Shown here: in pieces, positions 1 through 5,924 of the stretch
Layout of the letters: every line of letters begins with the position of its first letter
How positions within the stretch are numbered: the first letter of the stretch is position 1
NCBI GenBank assembly: GCA_023231365.1
Contig: JALNVO010000160.1
Span: 1 to 6,410 of the forward strand
From: Fibrobacteraceae bacterium
GTDB lineage: Bacteria; Fibrobacterota; Fibrobacteria; Fibrobacterales; Fibrobacteraceae
Direction of reading: 5' to 3'
DNA length: 6,410 nt
Translations under genes and position numbers: made by a program
The notes under the pieces: generated by a model
What the model was told of the DNA's origin: nothing
Seen by the model: the letters and a program-made list of their open reading frames with translations, nothing else
Database searches by the model: none

Positions 1-607
1 GGGCGTGCTTGACGGGGATAGCTGTGCTTTTGAATCCGAGGGAAGCGATGAGAGAGGGAAAGGACCGGGCGCGTTCGGGCATTTTGTTGAACTCCGCGAT
101 GACTTTGCGGTGATAGATGCCGAAGTTCGCGATTGCCTTGTCTGTTTTGAGCCCGCTCAGGTAATTGTAGGCGATGTGGAAGAGCGCGGAGGAGGCGCGT
201 TTGAACAGATTGTCAATGCGGTACAGACGCCTGGCGTATACGATGTCAAAACCTTCCAGCGCTTTTTTGTACAGCTTGGGAATTTCTTCTGGGCGGTCCT
301 GCAGGTCGCAGTCCATCACCACGTTCCATTCTCCGGAGGCCACGCTGAGCCCGGCGGTAATCGCGTAATGCTGCCCGAAGTTGTGGCTTAAGTTTACGCC
401 TTTCACGCGGTTGTCCTTCGCGCATTCTGCGGAGATCCTTTCCCACGAAGCGTCCGGCGAGGCATCGTTCACGAGGATGATCTCGAAATTTTCTGTGATG
501 GGGGCGACTGCGGCTTTGATCTGCCGCACCAGTTCTTCCACGATGTTTTCCGCCCGGTATACAGGAGAGACTACGGAGATTAAAGGCTTTGACTCTTGAT
601 TCTGCAT
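1..607 (-). CDS. GT2 glycosyltransferase, polyprenyl-phosphate type (DPM1/ArnC/GtrB-like), 3' end beyond the window
   Basis: The minus-strand frame opens at ATG 605-607 and stays open to the left edge, giving the first 202 residues. They form a GT-A glycosyltransferase family 2 domain: VSPVYRAE (residues 13-20) is the first beta strand and nucleotide site, VNDASPD (46-52) the second acidic motif, NFGQHYAITAGL (76-87) is typical of the dolichol-phosphate-mannose-synthase branch, and DCDLQDRPEEIP (99-110) carries the metal-binding DxD (D99, D101). Family members such as ArnC and GtrB are about 300-325 residues and end in membrane helices, which would lie outside the window. The known reaction is transfer of a sugar from a nucleotide sugar to undecaprenyl phosphate on the cytoplasmic face; which sugar cannot be told. 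The start lies 11 bases after the stop of the upstream membrane-protein gene, suggesting one transcript. No strong Shine-Dalgarno is visible. The gene is much more GC-rich than that neighbour. Confidence 0.93.
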   Translation of the reverse strand, partial: MQNQESKPLISVVSPVYRAENIVEELVRQIKAAVAPITENFEIILVNDASPDASWERISAECAKDNRVKGVNLSHNFGQHYAITAGLSVASGEWNVVMDCDLQDRPEEIPKLYKKALEGFDIVYARRLYRIDNLFKRASSALFHIAYNYLSGLKTDKAIANFGIYHRKVIAEFNKMPERARSFPSLIASLGFKSTAIPVKHA

Positions 608-618
608 ATCCACTAAAT

Positions 619-1752
619 CTAATTTAAAATGAAATACGGAACATAATTTCTATAGAATGCATTGCGGATCTCTTTGTTGCATCGGATAGGAGCGTGGTCC
701 CCAACGATAATGAATTTTGTTTTGGTGTGAGCTTTGGCTAATTGGACAATGAGATCTTCTGTTGTCTCGAGTTTTTTAGAATATAAGGATAGAGATTTTA
801 TTGGAAATTTTGTGTCTGTTGTCGTCCATGCGATGAACTTTTTGTTTTTGGGATCCTCCCCCAATAGGGAATCTATTTTGGCGGCCATAGACCTGTCGTT
901 GAGGGAGTCTCCAAAAATAGTTTGAGTAAAACCGAGCTCTTGAATGAGTTTCTTCCGGTTGTAGAGAGAACTCGGCCCTCCGTATGCATAAATTAATTCA
1001 TAGTGGGCTTGGTTGAATAGATTGAGTGCGGGAATATACTCTTCTCTTTCTGCGTAGATGGTGTTGTGAATAGGACGTTTCTTTGTACCGGCGATTTTAC
1101 CCGGGTAGCTGTTAAATGCTTGGAAAATTTTCCGTTTTTGAAGAGTATCGATAGGAATACCGAAAGACTCTACAAGGATGATGACTGTATTTTTTGTAGT
1201 ATCTAAAAGGGAAAGGTTGAAATCGGATGTATTCAGGAGAGTCTCCCTATCGGTTTTTTTGAAACTTCCTTCATTGGAATATTTCACCTTTTGAAAAATA
1301 GGGGATTCCAAAATGGGACTGTTGGAATTGATTGCTGCTGTGATATTGTTAATTATTAATAGTCCAAGGATAGAGAATAGGCAAATATCTGTTTTTATGG
1401 ATTTGGTTTTTGACAGTAGCGGGATGGAGCAGAGCAAAAGAAAAAGACCTGTAACAAATAGAATTACAGGAGATGGAAACCAAGATTTAAAATCTAAGGA
1501 TTCTTTGGATAAATTTTGAACATCAAAAACGAAAGAGATCATTGCAACGGTGGCGCAGATTCCCATTCCTAAAAATCGGAGTCTTGATTTGCTTGCATAT
1601 AATTTTGTGAAAATCAAACAAAGGATGAAAATGTCAAAGTTTAAAAAGGCGCGATAAGTCGTTCCTCCGAAATATTGGATAGCGAGAAATGTCGGGATGC
1701 TAAAGAGAGCGCTGATTGCCAAGCAAAGCCCGAGGCTTTTAAGATTTTGCAT
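619..1752 (-). CDS. Five-helix membrane protein with a compact alkaline-phosphatase-superfamily (sulfatase/LtaS-like) domain
   Basis: The protein has 377 residues. Five hydrophobic segments at about 7-28, 36-52, 60-78, 93-112 and 122-142 match the five-helix anchor of LtaS/MdoB-type enzymes. An extracytoplasmic domain follows from about 185. By eye it keeps the metal centre: NTVIILVESFG (E195 as ligand), T231 in HNTIYAEREEY at the nucleophile position, and VGDHAP (D352, H353). AYGGPSSLYNRK (256-267) and WTTTDTKFP (309-317) match the usual substrate loops, but the expected histidines are Tyr257 and Lys315. The protein ends 24 residues after the DH motif, as in short sulfatase-like members and unlike LtaS itself. 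The family moves phosphoglycerol or phosphoethanolamine onto glycans or lipids, or hydrolyses such esters; the substrate here is unknown. ATG 1750-1752 is the only good start, because an in-frame stop lies 17 codons upstream with no ATG, GTG or TTG between. It probably leads an operon with the GT2 gene. It is AT-rich. Confidence 0.85.
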   Translation of the reverse strand: MQNLKSLGLCLAISALFSIPTFLAIQYFGGTTYRAFLNFDIFILCLIFTKLYASKSRLRFLGMGICATVAMISFVFDVQNLSKESLDFKSWFPSPVILFVTGLFLLLCSIPLLSKTKSIKTDICLFSILGLLIINNITAAINSNSPILESPIFQKVKYSNEGSFKKTDRETLLNTSDFNLSLLDTTKNTVIILVESFGIPIDTLQKRKIFQAFNSYPGKIAGTKKRPIHNTIYAEREEYIPALNLFNQAHYELIYAYGGPSSLYNRKKLIQELGFTQTIFGDSLNDRSMAAKIDSLLGEDPKNKKFIAWTTTDTKFPIKSLSLYSKKLETTEDLIVQLAKAHTKTKFIIVGDHAPIRCNKEIRNAFYRNYVPYFILN

Positions 1753-1758
1753 AAGCTT

Positions 1759-1787
1759 AAAATAGCTATAATTAAACTTATGGTCAA
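1759..1787 (-). promoter_or_regulatory. Possible sigma-70-type promoter for the minus-strand operon
   Basis: Read on the minus strand, TTGACC (1782-1787) and TATTTT (1759-1764) are separated by 17 bases, close to the consensus -35/-10 arrangement. The -10 lies only 6 bases before the ATG at 1752, so the transcript would be almost leaderless; this fits the absence of a Shine-Dalgarno there but is unusual. AT-rich DNA produces such matches by chance, so this is a weak call. Confidence 0.25.
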
Positions 1788-1806
1788 AAAATTTTCGGAA
1801 CTATTA

Positions 1807-1854
1807 AAGTGCTCCTCAAAAAATTCATTTTCTATGAAATCGGTTACAGCACTT
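1807..1854. repeat. Nested inverted repeats in the divergent region
   Basis: AAGTGCT (1807-1813) is repeated inverted as AGCACTT (1848-1854). Between them TTCAT (1824-1828) and ATGAA (1834-1838) form a second small inverted repeat with a 5-base loop. Each arm is short enough to arise by chance, but the nesting next to the stronger repeat at 1874-1904 makes it worth recording as a possible operator or folded leader. Confidence 0.3.
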
Positions 1855-1873
1855 CGCAATAGTTCGTCACTCA

Positions 1874-1904
1874 AAGTGGTGAATAACACCATTATTCACC
1901 ACTT
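1874..1904. repeat. Perfect 13-bp inverted repeat with a 5-base spacer
   Basis: AAGTGGTGAATAA (1874-1886) and TTATTCACCACTT (1892-1904) are exact reverse complements around CACCA. No T-run follows the hairpin on either strand, and no gene ends here in either direction, so an intrinsic terminator is unlikely. The position between two divergent genes suits an operator for a dimeric repressor, or a folded leader of the plus-strand transcript. It could also be the terminus of a small decayed mobile element. The symmetry is certain; the function is inference. Confidence 0.75.
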
Positions 1905-1927
1905 CTCCTTCCTGCTCCCATTCATTT

Positions 1928-1944
1928 TACGAATGCATTTCGTA
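1928..1944. repeat. Small hairpin with 6-bp arms
   Basis: TACGAA (1928-1933) and TTCGTA (1939-1944) flank TGCAT. The hairpin overlaps the ATG at 1933, one of the candidate starts of the plus-strand gene, and in RNA would sequester that codon. A 6-bp arm can occur by chance. Confidence 0.3.
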
Positions 1945-3780
1945 GGGATCACTCTCACTAAATCGCTAAAGCGCAAGTGTTCGTGTTTCTTGCTCGGCTT
2001 CACTCGATTTTATGACCGTAAAGCAATTTTTAGAGGCGCACTAAACTCCAACGCTTTATGCGCATTTTTGTGCACGCTCGCGTACGCTGCTTTTACGTTG
2101 ATTTTTACAGAGTTGAAGTATGAAGAATCCGATGACTTTTATTTGGCTTCAATGCTTTCTGGTGCTTATGGAGATGCTCCGAATGCCTGTACCATGTTCG
2201 TGAATACTTTGTTTGGCTTTTTTTTGAAACCTTTATATCTGTTGTTCCCAGAATGGAATTGGTTTTTATTCACTCAACTGTTTTTTGCCTTTTTTGTTTT
2301 TGCCCTTATCACATATATCCTTTTTCAGCGTTTGGGTAGAAGTTTTGGCTTGTTTTTGGCGGTTCTGGTATTTGCTCTATTTGGCGATGATATTTTTGTT
2401 GTATGTCAGTGGACGAAAAGTGCCGAATTCTTGTCTATGTCCGGGGCGTTATTCTTGATCTATTCAAAGGATTCGCAAAGATATATTCTTTGGACTGTAA
2501 TTGCTTTTGTTTATATGCTTTTGGGTTCGTGGGTGCGCTATGAAGGCTTTTTAGAAATGCTTCCGTTTATGTTGTTGTTATATGCGGTGGATTTTTTTGG
2601 AGACTTGAAATACAAAAATATCCGGCAATATATTTTTGGAGAAAAGCGATTTGTTCTTTCTGTTTTTGTCTTTATTTTAATTCTGCTTTTAAGCTTGCAA
2701 GTAAACAAGAACTCGTTGTCTAATGAGGGTATGCAATTGTATCGGCACTATAATGGCTTGCGGGCGAGCGTTATGGATTATTCGAGAAGTGATATGGTTG
2801 GCTTCAAGGAAGATATAGAAGAGGCCGGCTTGAACATGGATGATTATAAGCTTTTCAAGAACTGGGTGTTTTATGATCCAGACGTTTTTTCCAAAAAAAA
2901 TGTTCAAACTTTTTACGAAGCGGCAAGGGATAACTCTTATGGGAAAATGCGGAGAATTGAATTTATATTAAATTCTCATCGCCCTGTTTTGATTATGGGA
3001 TATCCCATCTTTTGGGCTTTCTGTGCTTTCTTTTTATGCGTGTTTTTTACAAATCGGAAAAAGATTTCACTCGCTTTTCTCGCTTTACTGGTAGTTGTTA
3101 GTTTATATGTTTACCTATTGTATGTGGGGCGATTGCCATATCGCGTTGAGTTTGGACTTTGGTTTGGAGGGAGCGTTGCATTAATATGGCTGATTCGGGC
3201 GCCGCAAAAAAGTTGGAAGCCCTCGTTTAATGTAGTTCTTCTTTTGTTGTTGGGCTTTTGGAAATATCCGCTGTATGCTTCGGATAGGGTTGCTGAAAAT
3301 TCTTTTTGTACAGAGAAGGATAGGGAAAAAATCAGCTCCGATCTTTTTTATGCAACATCTTATACTCCGGCCCGTTATCTAAAGCGCCCTTATGCTCATC
3401 ACTGCTTTGATAATTTGAAACGGGAATTGGCGTCTCATCCTGAAAATTTATATATGCTTTCTCACTTGGATATGATCCGCCCGCAATATTGCTGGTTTGG
3501 TGCATATAAGGCGGTTCCCGTTGGATATTTTAAAAATCAAATATTCCTTGGATTTTGGACTATCTATTGGCCTGATCAGGTACAGAGCCTTAAAGAACGC
3601 GGTATAGAAAACCCGATAAAAGAATTGGTGAACGACAATGTTTATGTAGTGGGGAAAACGGTCGTAGAAGATGAAAGCCTCCGCAAATATCTTGTCCGGC
3701 ATTATTACGATAGCGTCCGTGTGGATCTTGTGAAGACGATAGATGGCGTGGATATATACAAGTTTAGAGCGGTGAAATGA
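1933..3780 (+). CDS. Polytopic membrane protein, GT-C glycosyltransferase-like, with a C-terminal soluble domain; start uncertain
   Basis: From ATG 1933 the product has 615 residues with roughly 11-12 hydrophobic helices. After the first helix (about 41-60) comes EESDDFY, with Asp67-Asp68 where GT-C enzymes carry catalytic acidic residues in the first outer loop. A soluble loop at about 258-350 has the pattern RHYNGLRA, DYSRSD, EEAGLNMDDYKLFKNW and YDPDVFS, which from memory recurs in uncharacterised polytopic proteins of gut bacteria. More helices follow, then a soluble domain of about 165 residues (450-615). GT-C enzymes use polyprenyl-phosphate sugars on the outer membrane face; transferase activity here is inference. 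The frame is open back to 1675, with other ATGs at 1675, 1780 and 1834; none has a good ribosome binding site. The first 30-50 residues may not be real, because hairpins and a GC-richer patch cover this part. The next gene overlaps by 4 bases. Confidence 0.8.
   Translation: MHFVGITLTKSLKRKCSCFLLGFTRFYDRKAIFRGALNSNALCAFLCTLAYAAFTLIFTELKYEESDDFYLASMLSGAYGDAPNACTMFVNTLFGFFLKPLYLLFPEWNWFLFTQLFFAFFVFALITYILFQRLGRSFGLFLAVLVFALFGDDIFVVCQWTKSAEFLSMSGALFLIYSKDSQRYILWTVIAFVYMLLGSWVRYEGFLEMLPFMLLLYAVDFFGDLKYKNIRQYIFGEKRFVLSVFVFILILLLSLQVNKNSLSNEGMQLYRHYNGLRASVMDYSRSDMVGFKEDIEEAGLNMDDYKLFKNWVFYDPDVFSKKNVQTFYEAARDNSYGKMRRIEFILNSHRPVLIMGYPIFWAFCAFFLCVFFTNRKKISLAFLALLVVVSLYVYLLYVGRLPYRVEFGLWFGGSVALIWLIRAPQKSWKPSFNVVLLLLLGFWKYPLYASDRVAENSFCTEKDREKISSDLFYATSYTPARYLKRPYAHHCFDNLKRELASHPENLYMLSHLDMIRPQYCWFGAYKAVPVGYFKNQIFLGFWTIYWPDQVQSLKERGIENPIKELVNDNVYVVGKTVVEDESLRKYLVRHYYDSVRVDLVKTIDGVDIYKFRAVK
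1969..2000. repeat. Bulged hairpin at the 5' end of the plus-strand gene
   Basis: AAGCGCAAG (1969-1977) can pair with CTTGC (1989-1993) and, after a 3-base bulge, GCTT (1997-2000). It is one of several hairpins in the GC-richer patch where coding status is uncertain. On its own it is weak evidence. Confidence 0.25.
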
Positions 3781-5924
3781 TTCGTTACTTGAAATTATTT
3801 CCTCAATATTTTTTTGCGGTTGTCCTCTTTTTAGTGTTGCATCCGTATCGCGGAATTGACGCTGACGGGCGCCTTTATTTGCTGCAGGTTGTGAATCGAT
3901 TGCATCCTGAACGGTTATCTTCTGACATCGCTTTTATGTTTGGCAATCAAGATGATTTTAGCCTATTTTCTTTTATTTACGGCTTCTTCTTAAATGTTTT
4001 AGGGGTAGAAAGTGGAACTAAAATTTTATTCTTTGTCATCTCTATTTTTTGGGCTTTTTCTTTGTTCTTCTTGTTGCGTAAATTTTCAGAACTGCTTTCT
4101 ATGAAACAGCTTGCCCTAGTGTTTTTTTTATTGTTCCTTTTTACGGATCACTATTATAATTTTGGAAATTTGGGTTATTCTTTGTTTGAAAAAATTACAG
4201 TAGCAAGGCCTTTAAGCCAAGCTTTTTCATTGCTCGGCTTTGGACTTATTCTTGCGGGATATAAAAAATATTCTTTTATCGCTTTTTTGTTGAGCGCGAT
4301 GGTTCATCCACTAATGGGAGGGTGGGGAATTGCAATTTGGTTATTTTGTTATTATGTAAAATCGGCCCGTATTATTTTCCCGTTAGTCCTTTTAAGTCCT
4401 CTTTGTGCTTTTATTGGAATGGGAAGGTTTGGAATGTACGATGCGGAATGGGCGAATTGCATGATATTCAATGGGACGTTTAATATTTTTACTAATAGGG
4501 ATATTACTCGTCTTTTGACTGAATTTGCTATGCTTTATTTTGTATGTAAGAATATACGAATTCCGCTATTTAGAAAGCTTTCTTTTGCCTTGATTTTGGC
4601 GGGGGTTATTGCATTTTATATTGCTTCGACCGGTTCTTTTTTACGGTTGATTTTTTTTGCTCAAGTTCAATCATGGCGTTATGAGTGGGCTTTAAGTGTA
4701 TTAGTTCCTTTTTTGTCTTTAGCGATGCTTTATCAGAAAATAAAAGCGTCAGAGTGTTATAGCACTCAGATGGTTGGTCTTTGCTCTTTGATGCTCGCTC
4801 TCTTGTTTCCGAAACAAATGGTGTGGCTTTTGCTTGCTTCGCCTTTGGCTTTTTTGCCAGATAAAAGAATGTCAAGTCGTACTCTAAAATTTGTTGGGTT
4901 CGCTCTCGCTAGTTTTGTTTTTATCTATGCTGTTTATAATATCTATCAAAAATTAAGTTTGCAGACGGGACTTCCAATTTATTATGTGTTGCCAAGTTCT
5001 CAAATAGCCTTGATTAATAGGCTTTTGGTGTCTTTTTCTGGACTTCTTGCTTTGAATAAATTAATTAATGCAAAAAAGTGCTTGATAGCTGTGTGGCGAG
5101 AGTCTTCTGGTTTTTCACTATTGCCTTTGATTTTGTTCATGGTGTTTCCTGAAAGTCCACTCTATCTTTTCTTGGCTTTATTATTACTGCTATTTCCTAA
5201 CGTTCTTTTGCGAAAGAAACATCTTTTGACTTTGCTGGTGTTGCTTCTCTTTATTGCTTCAGATTTCTTTGATTCCCGTTTGTTCGCTTTATTGTCCAAT
5301 GTTTCTTTATATAATGCGCCAATTTATATACAACTTTTGAGAAATTTCGCTTTTGTATTTGTTTTATTCTATTTATTTTGGCGTATTTCAAATAAATGGA
5401 AAAGTTTTCTTCTTTGCTTGTTTTCGCTTCCGTCCTGTGTGGTCGCTTATTACAATTGGGACGAGCGGGTGCCGGAGCAAATTATTTCTGAAAAACAGAT
5501 GCAACAATTCTGGAAAGGACCTGTTTTCCCTCAAGTGCAAGACCGGGGAAAATTGTTTTTTTATTCAAACGGTTTTGCACTTCCTTGGCCCCGTTCTCAG
5601 TTTTTGTCGGGAGCTTATATAGATGCTATTGCAAATATCGGCGATGCTTTATATCGCGGGCAGTTTTCCGAATATAGAAGGCGTTCTGCTTTGATTACTT
5701 GTAAAAATAAATTGAAGAATGAATGCAGGCCGAAGAATCTAGAATCTTATTTCAAAGTGGATTTGTCTGATTTGGATACATTGGTTGACCGGATTGATTT
5801 TTTATGTGCCCAAAAAGAAATAAATTTTCTCGCTTCGGATTTGTCTCTAAAATACGAAAAATTAGACTCTACTTTTTTAATGGTACAAAAACAGGAACTT
5901 TATCTGTACTCTTGTCCTGAATAG
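3777..5924 (+). CDS. Large polytopic membrane protein of an uncharacterised GT-C-like family
   Basis: The protein has 715 residues and begins at the ATG of an ATGA overlap with the previous gene's stop, which implies translational coupling and one operon. An N-terminal helix (about 10-22) leads into an outer loop with GIDADGRLYLLQVVNRLHPE (26-45) and FGNQDDFSLFS (55-65). ARPLSQAF (143-150) and HPLMGGWGI (177-185) follow among many helices up to about 557. The last 150 or so residues are soluble and contain RSQFLSGAY (606-614) and EYRRRSALI (632-640). From memory, the D-x-DGRLYLLQ, FG-QDDF-LFS and HPLM motifs recur in unnamed bacterial membrane proteins of similar size. The acidic first loop suggests a GT-C fold using a lipid-linked sugar, but no activity is known to me. 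The gene is strongly AT-rich. Its TAG (5922-5924) directly abuts the stop of the convergent aminotransferase gene. Confidence 0.87.
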   Translation: MIRYLKLFPQYFFAVVLFLVLHPYRGIDADGRLYLLQVVNRLHPERLSSDIAFMFGNQDDFSLFSFIYGFFLNVLGVESGTKILFFVISIFWAFSLFFLLRKFSELLSMKQLALVFFLLFLFTDHYYNFGNLGYSLFEKITVARPLSQAFSLLGFGLILAGYKKYSFIAFLLSAMVHPLMGGWGIAIWLFCYYVKSARIIFPLVLLSPLCAFIGMGRFGMYDAEWANCMIFNGTFNIFTNRDITRLLTEFAMLYFVCKNIRIPLFRKLSFALILAGVIAFYIASTGSFLRLIFFAQVQSWRYEWALSVLVPFLSLAMLYQKIKASECYSTQMVGLCSLMLALLFPKQMVWLLLASPLAFLPDKRMSSRTLKFVGFALASFVFIYAVYNIYQKLSLQTGLPIYYVLPSSQIALINRLLVSFSGLLALNKLINAKKCLIAVWRESSGFSLLPLILFMVFPESPLYLFLALLLLLFPNVLLRKKHLLTLLVLLLFIASDFFDSRLFALLSNVSLYNAPIYIQLLRNFAFVFVLFYLFWRISNKWKSFLLCLFSLPSCVVAYYNWDERVPEQIISEKQMQQFWKGPVFPQVQDRGKLFFYSNGFALPWPRSQFLSGAYIDAIANIGDALYRGQFSEYRRRSALITCKNKLKNECRPKNLESYFKVDLSDLDTLVDRIDFLCAQKEINFLASDLSLKYEKLDSTFLMVQKQELYLYSCPE

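Larger units (their letters stand above)
1753..1932. other. Divergent intergenic control region between the minus- and plus-strand operons
   Basis: This stretch separates the start of the phosphatase-superfamily gene (minus) from the plus-strand polytopic protein. If the latter starts later than 1933, the region extends to about 2060. It holds the perfect inverted repeat at 1874-1904, a nested weaker repeat at 1807-1854 and a possible minus-strand promoter at 1759-1787. Open frames cross it on both strands, but neither has a ribosome binding site or a recognisable domain, and the strong hairpin argues for a regulatory role. No convincing plus-strand promoter was found. Confidence 0.6.

Noticed and set aside
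5..391. Plus-strand open frame of 128 codons
   Set aside because: It lies antisense to the clear GT2 glycosyltransferase, whose motifs are in frame on the minus strand; the open frame is a by-product of GC-rich codons.
1641..1892. Minus-strand 83-codon frame starting MVLFTTLSDELL
   Set aside because: The first 45 residues look protein-like, but it overlaps 112 bases of the phosphatase-superfamily gene in another frame. Its start lies at the edge of the perfect inverted repeat, and no ribosome binding site or domain is seen. I could not join it sensibly to the downstream gene.
1874..1904. Intrinsic terminator reading of the 13-bp hairpin
   Set aside because: No T-tract follows on either strand and no gene ends at this position in either direction.
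1675..1932. Longer N-terminus of the first plus-strand polytopic protein, from ATG 1675, 1780 or 1834
   Set aside because: A start at 1675 would overlap the opposite-strand gene start by 78 bases, and the 1675, 1780 and 1834 starts would all read through the perfect hairpin. The added residues are not domain-like and no ribosome binding site is present.
2058..2123. Short frame from ATG 2058 (MRIFVHARVRCFY)
   Set aside because: It is 21 codons, out of frame with the membrane protein, has no ribosome binding site, and overlaps the likely first helix of the real gene.
4606..4875. Minus-strand 89-codon frame
   Set aside because: It lies entirely inside the 715-residue membrane protein gene, is lysine-rich because it is the complement of Phe/Leu codons, and has no domain.
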